From: Neoceratodus forsteri
Taxonomy: Eukaryota; Chordata; Ceratodontiformes; Ceratodontidae
Direction: 5' to 3'
Length of the DNA: 64,000 bases
NCBI GenBank assembly: GCA_016271365.2
Contig: CM028129.1
Location: 1,006,025,501 to 1,006,089,500 of the forward strand
Under the pieces are notes generated by a model. The model made no database searches, was not told the DNA's origin, and saw only the letters and a list, made by a program, of their open reading frames with translations. Shown in pieces: positions 45,606 through 54,879 of the stretch. A program made the translations under genes and the position numbers. Position 1 is the first letter of the stretch. Every line of letters begins with the position of its first letter.

Positions 45606-45960
45606 AAAAAAATTGCGCCCACTATAAAGTCACAAAAACTGCTGATATTAGATAAGATTCATTTTATTGATATGAGTAAGTGTATAGCAACCCCAGCATG
45701 CTGGTTCCAAACTAAAAATCAGATCAAGAGAATACGATAACGTTTCACAAGGGTAACCCCAAGCTTCATCAGGTAAAAATCAGTGCCACTTCACCATATT
45801 TATACACTCTCTTAATCAACTTTAAAAGCACACCACATGTGAAAATGTGATTAAAACACATGGTAACAATACCAGGCACACACGTTTTACTCCAACCCAT
45901 ATAAGTCCTATTTCCACATAGATTATGTTTTTGTACCCAGGAGCTGGTACCATATGCTGC
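45606..45960 (-). mobile_element. Element fragment with a hammerhead-like core
   Basis: On the minus strand CTGATGA (45772-45766) and GAAAC (45746-45742) are separated by 19 nt, as in a hammerhead ribozyme core. CGTTATCGTA follows and could form a 3-bp stem III and a cleavable GTA triplet. Stem II is imperfect (a GGG/CCC clamp with two T-T mismatches) and stem I is poor, so it would not be active as written. Such cores sit in the LTR-like ends of Penelope-like elements. About 90-140 nt further on come an AATAAAATGAATC and a CAGCAGTTTTTGTGAC stretch typical of element ends. No PLE protein was seen. Confidence 0.4.
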
Positions 45961-46470
45961 AGAGGGCAGAGATTAGCGAGCTTGCCATCTTGGACCATGC
46001 TCAGGTAATGGTCCTCCTCAAACGGGAGGAGACCGGAGACCTAAACCAAGCTAGAGATTTCTCACCCACCCAATCAATTCAGAAGAACTCAGGGAGTATG
46101 TAACTTCCCAATGAGAAACCTGTTCTGCTTCAAACAAGGCCAACAGCCCCGTCGGCAGCAGCCTTCTGGGAGATCAGCAAGACCTAGTTGAGGGGAATGC
46201 TGATAGCGTACATGGCTGCTAATCGTAATGTTCAGAGGCAAACGTAGCAGGACTGAGAAACCAGACTGAAAAATTTGGAGTGTCAGTCCTATCGATACAA
46301 ATCCCCTGACTTCTTGGGTAAAGTAGCAGCAGCCAGAGCCTCCCTTAACCTGATCCTCAGAGGAGGCAAAGGTAGCCCTATTTTACATGAAACAAAAGTT
46401 TTTTGAATGGTGTAACATGCTCAGTACCATGCTGGCATGACTGGCTTCAGGGAGATGGAGTTCCAACATC
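45961..46470. other. Unresolved nest segment, perhaps DIRS RT
   Basis: On the minus strand a VPKKSGDL-like string near 46320 recalls the DIRS RT motif, but the rest does not align convincingly. The plus strand shows no L1 until about 46470. Boundary unknown. Confidence 0.3.
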
Positions 46471-47993
46471 ATTCCAGCAATTAAAAACTTGTGGGGGAAT
46501 CTGGTAAATAAAACAAGAGAGAGAGGGAAAGTATTTAGAGTTCTGTAAAACCCTTCATACAACAGAGTGTGGGATGAGACGGGGATGGATTAAAAGATTT
46601 CTGAACCAAAGAACGTTCCCACAACTTTCACAAAAACAGGCAGAGGATCTCGGAAGGGAGATCACCCTGCTCGAGGTGAACATAGCCATCCAGTTCTTAA
46701 AAAAGGGCAAGGCTTGTGGACCTGATGAGTTCTTAGCTGAATTTTTCAAACTGCTTTGGGGCCCACTGGGAGAGTGCCTATCTAGAATGTACACAGAGGT
46801 GAACAGGGAAGGAGTCCTGCCCTCAACGAGCATGGAAGCCTTGATTTGCATGCTCCTGAAGCCAGGGAAAGAGCCCCTAAATTGTGAATCACACTGACCC
46901 ATCTCCTTACTGAACTATCATAACAAGATCTACGCAAAGATACTCACCACAAGGCTGGAAGGGGTCTTGGGCAGAATGATCCATCCTGACCAGACTGGCT
47001 TCTTCTGGAGCCACATCTCCTATCACAATATGAGACAAATATTGAATGCAGTCCATGTGGGTGCTCAGCATCCAGGGGGAGCATTCGTGCTATCCCTGGA
47101 TGCTGAAAAGGCCTTCGACAGGATTGAATGGGAGTATCTGTTTATAGTGATGGAGGGGTTCAGCCTCAGACAGCCATTCATCTCTATAGCTAAGTTACTA
47201 TTTACCAACCTCACAATCTGCATACTGGTGAACAGGGACTGATCGGAGCCAGGGATGCTCCCTTTTTACTCTTCTCTTTACCTCAGCCATAAAGCCCCTA
47301 GCTATCAGGATAAGGGAACACAGGGAAATACATGGTCTCACTACAAAAACAGGGAAGTCCCATAAGATAACACTTTACACTGATGATCTCCTCATGTTTA
47401 TCATGAACACTGAGAAAACAATACCAGCCCTTCTGTCCACCTTGGCTGACTTTTTACACTTCTCTGGATATAAAATTGACATCCAGAAATCCCACCTGAT
47501 GGGGTGGGAGCGACCAGAGCTGGCAGAGGGAGCATACAGATATGGAGAGTGGCATTGCCTGCGTGGGACTGAGGGTGGAATTGTACTCTATGAATTACAA
47601 ACCCATACTAAGAGTCCTCAAGGTGGACTTGGAACACTGACACAATCTTCCCATCTCCTGGTTGGGCTACCTTAATTTTATCAGAATGAACATACTCCCA
47701 AGACTCCTTTACCCCATGCAGGTGCTCCCCCGATGTGTCTCACACAGGTGGACAGATATAGGTATGAAAAGGCATGTACAAAATTCTTGTGGGCTGAACA
47801 TAGGACAAGGGCTAGTCTTCTCAGACTGACAAGGGACAACCAACAGGGTAGTCTCAAATTCCCTGAGATTCATCAATACAATCTGGGTACCCAAACATGG
47901 CTCATTCAGGACTGGATTGCTCAACCTGAAGGGGCCCAGTGGTTTGATTTGGAGTGTGAGGGGGTCCCATTCCCCCCTCATGGGTACTTGTAA
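46470..47993 (+). pseudogene. L1 ORF2 reverse transcriptase remnant (second L1)
   Basis: Linker with IKRFLNQRTFPQLSQKQAE (46583 on), then KKGKACGPDEFLAEFFK (46697-46752). ALICMLLKPGKEP is followed after a stop by PISLLNYHNKIYAKILTTRL, then HPDQTGFFWSHISYHNMRQ. FVLSLDAEKAFDRIEWEYLF (motif A) is at 47086-47145. The catalytic motif C reads LYTDDLLMF near 47373-47400, with Thr replacing the usual Ala. The post-RT segment KFLWAEHRTRASLLRLTRDN and FPEIHQYNLGTQTWLI runs to 47993. Stops lie at 46897, 47242 and 47675. Confidence 0.9.
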
Positions 47994-48109
47994 ATCTGTG
48001 TAGGGGATTTTAATAACAGTGTTTCTTTTAAATAGCTAATTTCATGTGTGGGGCACTGTAGTCCTTTTAAGGGCTGCCTCTAAACAAAGGAACTGCTTTT
48101 TTTCACATA

Positions 48110-48155
48110 AGTAGGGGTTAAGTGCCTTGCTCAGTGATATATACTGGGTACTAGG
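48110..48155 (-). mobile_element. Short SINE CORE fragment
   Basis: The minus-strand reading CACTGAGCAAGGCACTTAAC matches the CORE block of the SINEs elsewhere in the window. It lies between the L1 and the CR1-type LINE. Confidence 0.5.
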
Positions 48156-48239
48156 GGCATAATTAGCAATTGTTACTCATTCCTGTAGCAGGGGATTGTA
48201 GCATTGTGAGTGGGACGGCCGGTATTAGTCACATGATTG

Positions 48240-48400
48240 TGACTCCGGGTCCTGCCTATAAAACGCTTGCAGGCGAGCAAAGCGAGGGCGCACGGGCGAG
48301 CGCGCATGGAGATGTGCGCAGAGACACGCACATCCTGCGCTCGTGTCTAGCGTGTCCAGCACGGTCAGAAGGTCCAAAGAGGTACTTAGCTCTCTAGCTG
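48240..48400 (+). promoter_or_regulatory. CpG-rich 5' leader of the esterase-type CR1 LINE
   Basis: A local CpG-dense stretch (GCGAGCAAAGCGAGGGCGCA, GGGCGAGCGCGCATGG) stands out in an otherwise CpG-poor window. It begins near CCTATAAAACGC, which is TATA-like, and leads to the ORF1 start about 60 bp downstream. It is probably the element's 5' UTR and internal promoter. Function is inferred from position and composition only. Confidence 0.5.
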
Positions 48401-48460
48401 CTCAAGTAGGTTTAATTTATAACTAAATAGTACAGTAGGATATTCAGTCCTCAATCACAA

Positions 48461-49640
48461 ATGGAGGTAACCATGTCAAAGACAAGCATGTTCACTCTTC
48501 AGTCAGGGGGCTGTTTAGTAGTATGTAATATTTGTAATCACGTCCTACTTAATGTGTTTTCAGCATGCTCTGTTTCAACTGATATATGTTGTTCGTATTT
48601 TCTGGAAAAAGAGTCGCTTAAAAGTAAAATTGTATTGCTAACCAGGGAATTACAAGCTGTAAAGGAAATCAAAGAACTTGAAAACTTTTTAGATGTTATG
48701 GTTAGGAATTTTCCTATAATTCATGCCCCAGTAGATACTGCACAGGAAATTAACTCTTCTCAAACTACTGTTATAGGCACTGGAGCTAATCATCTATCAC
48801 TATGTGAAAATGTACTTCCACCAGTTGTAACAACTCATACAGAGATACTGCCCTGTGTAAGTCAAGATTCTCAAGAATTACAGCCCAATCTTTCCCCAGT
48901 TCCCCTAACTCCTATTAAAAGAAGGAGAGACCCCACGTCTGATATTTGTCCTAATGATAATTGGGAAAATGTTCCCAAACACAAGTACAAAAAGAGAAGG
49001 AGAGCAGGCTACGTTCGCTCAATACCTCTAAACCATGACCCTTTAACAAAATCAAAGCAACAGGACTATTTTTTTTCCAATAGATATAATAATTTAACAC
49101 TGGCGAAACCAAGTTAGAATCACATGAAGAAAATGTGTCAGCTAATTTTTCAATGCTCATTACAGGTGACTCAATTGTGAAATACATTAGTTCTTATATT
49201 ACTAACTCTGAGAGCAACCAGATTGCAGTACACTGCTTTCCTGGTGCTAAGATAGAAGACATTAGTCACAAAGTAGATTCACTAATCAATGGTCCGTCTA
49301 ACATAATTATTCACGTTGGTACTAACAATGTGGGTTACTTACATGAGAAAGACATATGTCTGGAATTAATTGAGCTAGGAAAGAAAATGAAGACCAAAAA
49401 TTGTAAGGTTTTTATTTCTGGCATGCTTCCTATTCTTAGGGCAAGACTAGAAAAAAAAACACCATAGAAAGAATTAATGCTAGATTACATAATTGGTGCC
49501 TTCTTAATGATCTTATTTTTATTGATTATCGGTCTCAGTTTAATAACTCTCCTAGGATGTATGCCCGAGATGGTCTCCATTTGAATAGATTGGGCGCAAT
49601 CAGTCTCAGTCAGATGTTTCAAACTAAGGTTCCCAATATT
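48461..49640 (+). pseudogene. CR1 ORF1 with SGNH esterase domain
   Basis: ORF1 proteins of some CR1/L2 LINEs carry an SGNH-type lipase/esterase domain. The N-terminal part (48461-49117) has a Cys-rich stretch (CLVVCNICNHVLLNVFSAC) then a coiled-coil-like EKESLKSKIVLLTRELQAVK, and a basic region (KHKYKKRRRAGYVR). After a frameshift at the T8 run comes MLITGDSIVKYI (GDS block, catalytic Ser) near 49153-49188. IIIHVGTNNVGYL (the GxN block) lies near 49303-49341. After a second shift at the A9 run, RDGLHLNRLG (DxxH block, catalytic Asp and His) lies near 49566-49595. All catalytic blocks are conserved in order and spacing. Confidence 0.88.
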
Positions 49641-49689
49641 ACTTTAAACTAGTTGGGGTGGGGGATGCACAATCGAGGGGCTCCACCCC

Positions 49690-52449
49690 CCGTTACATGA
49701 TGGCAACACCAAACAAATAAAGATTCAGGATGTAAAGATTCTTCTATTGAATGCTCGTAGTTTAGGGAACAAAATGGATGAACTAATTTTAAGTACAGCT
49801 TATGAAAAATCAGACATTATAGGTATTACTGAAACATGGTGGTCTTCAGACCAGATTTGGACTGCATGTATTCCAGGCTACACCCTATTTCATTTAAACA
49901 GAGCAAACAGGAAAGGATGAGGGGTTGCATTTTTTGTTTCCTAGTCCTTAATAGCTAATGATATTTCTAATAAAACAAAAAAAGACTGATCACTAACTGA
50001 AACTGTTTGGTTGAATATCAAACTTCAGAATAATAAAAACTTTGTTTTTGGTCTCTGTTACAGACCTCCTGACTCAAAATATGAATTACTAAACAAAATT
50101 ATTTCAGAAATGTCAGCAGCTGCTGACATAGGGAACATCCTGTTTATGGGGGATCTAAACTTAGGAGACATCGATTGGAAAAACAAATCAGCAAGCTCTA
50201 AGATGTCAAAAGAATTTCTGAATATTAGCAAAGAGTTGAATTTAATACAACATGTTACATTCCCTACTCGTGGTTCTAATACCTTGGACATCGTACTCTG
50301 TAGTGAAACAGTTAACATCATAGAATGCATTGCTTTGGCACCATTATGGAGCAGCGACCACTGTATTGTTAGTTTTAAACTTCATTGTTTACACTCAGAG
50401 TCAGAGAGTGTTACCCAATTATTCACCTTTCATAAAACAGATGGTCTAAATAATTATTTAGCTGGAATAGACTGGTCTAATAGCTAGTGTCAGGATAATA
50501 TTGATGAATTGTGGCAGTCCTTTACTTCCATTATAATGGGTGCTGCAAATAAATTTATTCCAAAAATACAAAAAAATGTTTTTATCTTAATCCTAAATCA
50601 AGAAAAAAAAACATTACAAGAGATATAGGACAAATAAATGTGAAAGAACCTATGCTAAATTTAAATCAATTCAAAGGAACTGTAAAAAAGGATTAGGAAG
50701 GCAAAACTTAATATGGAAAGAGCTAGTGCAATGCAAGCACAGAAGGGTAACTGCAAAATGTTATTTGGTAACATTAACTCTAAAATAAAACCGGATTGTA
50801 AAGTAGGTCCTATAACCACTAATGAAACACTTGTATTTCATCCAAAAGGAATGGCTGAGTTCTTTAACTCACATTTCTGCAAAGCATTAAGCTCCAGTAC
50901 TAATGTAGCTATCCATACAGTTCCTGTTAATCAGACATCTTATAATGTGGATATCTCCCTAGATATTGTTAAAAATAAGTTAAATGCAGTCAAGAAAGGC
51001 TCTTCTGCGGGCCCTGATGATATCTCTGGTAACTTATTACTAATAATGAAAGATCACCTGTGTGCACCTCTTAAAATTCTTTTTGACAAAAGTTTAAATA
51101 CCGGCACTGTCCCCTCTGAATGGAAACATGCAAATGTGATTTCTCTGTTTAAAAAGGGGGTTAGAAGCTCATCAGATGACTATCATCCAATAAGTTTAAC
51201 CCCTATTATTGGTAAATTGCTAGAGTGTATAATTAAAGATGAACTGTCACCTATAGTGCAATGGGTTCGTTAAAGGTCGATCATGTTCAACAAATCTAGT
51301 GAGTTTCTATGATTTTGTAAGTGATCAGTTGGATAAAGGCAAATCATGTGACGTCATCCTCCTAGATTTTAAAAAAGCATTTGACTCAGCTCTTCACTGG
51401 GCTTTAATTCATAAGCTTCAGCTTTGCAACATCAATCATTTATATATCAGGTGGATCACAAATTGATTATCTGATAGAAAGCAGAGAGTGATTATCGATG
51501 GACATACATCTGTTTGGAAAAATGTAGACAGCGGTGTTCCACAAGGTTCTGTCCTAGCTCCAATAATCTTTCAGATTTTTATATCTGATCTATCCTATAA
51601 CATTCAAAGTAGCATCACAAAATATGTGGATGACTGTAAAATTGCTAACATCTGTACGAACTTAGAAGAGTACATGGTCATTCAAGGAAATTTAAGTAGG
51701 TTAGAAGTATGGTCAGTAAAACAGAGCTTGCTTTTTAATATATCTAAATGTAGTGTTCTACATTTTGGTAAACACAATCCTAAATATGTACTGTATACCA
51801 TCTCTATAACTCTCCTCTGTTAAGCAAAGACAGTGAAAGAGACCTGGGTATTATGGTCGACTCTCAACTAGATTTTGACACTCATATCACACATACAATT
51901 AGTAAAGCAAATAAAACCTGGTGGGCTATTCGCCATAATATATCATCAAAAGGTTCTGATATTCTGTTACCCCTATATAGGGCATACGTAAGACCTTATT
52001 TTGACTATGTCTCTCAATTATGGAATCCCTCTAAAAGGAGGGACATTGCCAGAATTGAAAGGGTACAAAGAAGGGTGACTAAATCTATTATTTTCAATAA
52101 AACCATCTCTTATGAGGATAGACTTGCTAAATTCAATTTAATGACGCTCGAAAATAGGAGACTGAGAGGTGATCTCCTATTTGTCTGGGACATCATACAT
52201 GACCCTTACCTATTAACTGAATGTGGTCTCGATTTTAAGCAAATTCAAGTAACTACTAGAGGACATCAACTGCAACTTACAAGAAATAAATGTTATTCTA
52301 AGAAAAAGGCTTATTTCTTTTCTCAGAGAGTTGTCCAACTATGGAATCTGCTTCCTTTGGACATTATCATTAGCAGTAATAAGACTACTTTTAAGAATAG
52401 ACTTGACAACTTCATGAGATCAGGAAAGCTCTTGACATTCTATATGTAG
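49690..52449 (+). pseudogene. CR1 ORF2: endonuclease and reverse transcriptase
   Basis: Endonuclease: LLLNARSLGNKMDEL near 49741-49788, IGITETWW (catalytic Glu) near 49822, CYRPPDSKYEL near 50058, FMGDLNLGDIDW near 50142-50178, TRGSNTLDIVLCSE, and SSDHCIVSFKL near 50349-50381. RT: SSAGPDDISGNLL, VISLFKKGVRSSSDDYHPIS, VILLDFKKAFDSALHWALIHKL (motif A) and GVPQGSVLAPIIFQIFISDL. Motif C reads KYVDDCKI near 51620-51643, with Val in place of the usual Ala of (F/Y)ADD. C-terminal RPYFDYVSQLWNPSKRRDIA and RIERVQRRVTKSI at 51991-52092 is CR1-like. Breaks occur near 49917, 49987, 50485, 50600, 51270 and 51820. Confidence 0.9.
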
Positions 52450-52569
52450 CCTTGAAGCTCTATGGGCTTATAGCCTTTTACTTCTTTCATTTCTTAGTAT
52501 GGTTCTTGTTAACGGATTGCCTGACGGGTATAGAGGACTTTGCAGCAGAAGCCCACTGTTTGAATGGAC

Positions 52570-52800
52570 CCTGGTGGCATGGCAGGCTCAGTGCAAGGGA
52601 CACAAAAAAAGAGTGGAAAACACACTGCTAGTCCCCCTGGCTAACAAGCCAAGGTTTGTGCCTGAACTGGGGTGAGGAATAAGTGAGGAGTGGCAAGAGA
52701 GAGGGATACAGTGCCTCGGAAACCTAATGATGGACTCGGGGATGAGGTCATTTGATTACATAAAGTGCCCTTGGGGGGCTCCTAAACAGCCACTTCTATT
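52570..52800 (+). pseudogene. L1 ORF2 fragment after the CR1 insertion
   Basis: LVPLANKPRFVPELG, then EEWQERGIQCLGNLM and SFDYIKCPWGAP fit the L1 region past the RT in which W--RGI--L-DL and a following F segment recur. It continues the L1 frame interrupted near 48000. Confidence 0.65.
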
Positions 52801-52809
52801 TCTATCTGC

Positions 52810-53836
52810 AGTTGAGGCATTATATTGGGGAGCTACACAGGGCTGACCCTACAGCAATGCTCATAAACCCTCTGCAACAGATCATTCTCCTGCCTGTTGG
52901 CCAAGAAGCTTACCACCTCACTCTCCCCTCCCTTGGTCCAGCAGCTTATCTCCTCTTCCCCTACCCCTCATTCTACTAGGAGCTCTGATAAGGCCCTTTA
53001 CCTAGTCCTTTTCTGTAAGACATCCCTAGGGCAGTGAGTGTTCTTCCACAGGGCCCCTGTCCTGCTCAATGGCCTGCCTCCTCTGGTTTCCTCCACAGTT
53101 AAATTAGGCCCCTTTAAAACTAAACTTCACCAGCACCTACTCTCTTTGAATAGTTGTGACTGCTCTTAGCTTTTACTGCTCAATCTGGGACTGCTCATGG
53201 CTTGTCCCTCAGTTTCCCCTTGCTCCTCTCCACCTTATCTTGGTCTAATTTCTCCCTCCCCACTCTGTTCCCCTCCTGCCCTTTACTCATCCTTTACCTG
53301 CACTCTTTCCTACTCCTTGTTCTCTACACCTTAAACCCCTCTACTCAACTCTTCTCCCTACCCCCCCCAGCTGTCTCACAATTCTCCTTAACTGACTTCC
53401 TTCTGGTTTTCCTTTCTTTTCTTTAAGTTCCTATCTGTTTACATAGTTAGCTAGCACTGCCTACATCATGTTTGTTTCATTATCATGTGCTCCACCCTCA
53501 GTTATGATGCACTTATGTATAATGCACTGCATTACTTGTATACTCTTATCCTATGTATTATGTACTGTATTAATTTCCTGTAATGTTTCGTATTCTGTTT
53601 TTAAATCTACTCGCCATGTTGTTTCTTTGCCATGCACTCTGCACTCATTTATGATGCACTTATGTATAATGTACTGTATTATTTGCATACTCGTATCCTA
53701 TGTATAGTGTACTGTATTCATCTCCTGTAAATTTTGCTTGTAACTTGTCTGTTTGTAAATCTGACGGGGAGCCTTTGTAAAAGAGTCTTTGACTCAAAGG
53801 GTTGTAATTCCAAGACTTCAATAAATAAATAAATTC
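52810..53836 (+). mobile_element. L2-type LINE 3' fragment inside the L1
   Basis: It begins in the ORF2 C-terminus (PVLLNGLPPLV, then LGPFKTKLHQHLLSL near 53055-53145, like the WNSLP and FK-L--LL ending of L2). It ends in the same 3' sequence as 17650-17745 (CCTTTGTAAAAGAGTC, CTCAAAGGGTTGTAATTCC, AATAAATAAATAAA). A 147-bp internal duplication lies in its 3' UTR. L1 sequence resumes at about 53850. Confidence 0.8.
53453..53747 (+). repeat. 147-bp tandem duplication in the L2 3' UTR
   Basis: ATGATGCACTTATGTATAAT occurs at 53504 and 53651. Following ACTGCATTACTTG/ACTGTATTATTTG and ATCCTATGTAT segments stay aligned. There are two units and no third copy, and the related end at 17440-17745 does not obviously carry the duplication. 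Confidence 0.8.
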
Positions 53837-54329
53837 TCACTAAGAGACAACACTCAGGGTAAATGATCACAGAGCTGGTGACCCAAAGCAGATCCCTGGG
53901 ATCCAACCCACCAGTGAAAGTCAGATGGAAATGAAAGATTGACCTATCCTGCCACATCCCAGAGCAGGCATGGCAAACAATTTGCTTATCCCACATGGGG
54001 CTCTTTGTGTGCAACAAGTATAAAGAAGCTCAGTATGAGATCATAAATAGACTTTATCACCCCCCAGATAGTACATAAATCCCACCCAGAGATCTGTCCT
54101 CTTTGCAGAAGATGCAACAAAGAAACAGGAATTACCTCTACTGCTTCTGTGAGCACAAGAGGTTGCAGTCTTTCTGGAGGGAGATTGTCATTAGAGTAGG
54201 GCAGGTTTACAACTGCCAGATCCCACTCACTCCTATGGCACTCCTGATGGGAAAAGAAAATCAGGACAGGAAGGATTGGGAATTATACCCAGAAATGTTA
54301 GACTGCTTCTGATACTGGTTAGGCACTTC

Positions 54330-54708
54330 ATCCAGAACAGGGGTGTAGCCAGGGATTTCAGACCTGCACACCAAGTGGACGCACTGCTACCCCCCCCCCA
54401 TTAGGGTGTGCTGGTGTGCTACTCCTCCATGCATGGGTAAATGCAAATGCTATGCATTGCTCCCTAAGACAGCCATATACCAGCACAGAGCCTGTAAAGT
54501 TGTATTGTCCTTGGGATGCAAAGAGAGTATTATTGACCAGTTCTCCTAGTTTCGACCCCTATGAATAAAATTTCAGAAAGGTTCAGCATTGCCTTTGTTA
54601 GTTTTCATGCAAAAAAGGAACAGTTCAGAGTCTAGTTGCTACCCCCTTAAATAAAATTGTACACCATGGAGTACTTGGAGTATGCCTGGCTACACCCATG
54701 ATCCAGAA
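54330..54708. repeat. 8-bp target-site duplication around a hAT-type element
   Basis: ATCCAGAA is present at 54330-54337 and again at 54701-54708, directly flanking the terminal inverted repeats. Confidence 0.9.
54338..54700. mobile_element. hAT-type non-autonomous DNA transposon (363 bp)
   Basis: The ends CAGGGGTGTAGCCAGG and CCTGGCTACACCCATG are inverted repeats matching at 15 of 16 positions. A perfect 8-bp target duplication (ATCCAGAA) flanks the element, diagnostic of the hAT superfamily. There is no transposase, so it moved in trans. It sits in the L1 ORF2 C-terminus. A C run at 54392-54400 and an AATAAAAT string lie inside. Confidence 0.92.
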
Positions 54709-54879
54709 CACATGAGCATCCCAAGTCTCTCCCATGTTTTCCCAATGGGAAGAGCTCATCCTGAACATACTCCCACCTGAAAGGGTATCTTACACCCTAA
54801 AAGACAGGGGAGATGGGTTTGAAAATATCTGGATTCCCTACATAAACTCCCTTCTGCCTCAAAATGCAATCTTGCTTAG

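Larger units (their letters stand above)
48240..52520 (+). mobile_element. Near-complete CR1-type LINE with esterase ORF1
   Basis: A 4.3-kb plus-strand LINE inserted into the second L1, with a CpG-rich 5' leader, ORF1, ORF2 (endonuclease plus RT) and a short 3' UTR ending near 52520. It is the least decayed LINE in the window. Most motifs are intact, and several frame breaks coincide with homopolymer runs (T8 at 49069, A9 at 49451, A9 near 50603). At least one stop (GGA TGA GGG near 49917) is a C-to-T type change. L1 sequence lies before it and resumes after it. Confidence 0.88.
53850..54875 (+). pseudogene. L1 ORF2 C-terminal fragments (second L1)
   Basis: After the L2 fragment, CPLCRRCNKETGI near 54096-54135 and, in another frame, CEHKRLQSFWREIVIRVGQVY (54148-54210) represent the L1 C-terminal Cys/His segment (C--C, then C---FW). 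PLTPMALLMGKENQ follows near 54223. After the hAT-type element at 54338-54700, FPQWEELILNILPP with a FENIWIPYI segment (54735-54840) is the L1 end region. Confidence 0.75.

Noticed and set aside
49135..49467. Possible host GDSL lipase gene
   Set aside because: The esterase blocks sit between a CR1-type ORF1 N-terminus and a CR1 endonuclease/RT in the same orientation, so it is part of the LINE.
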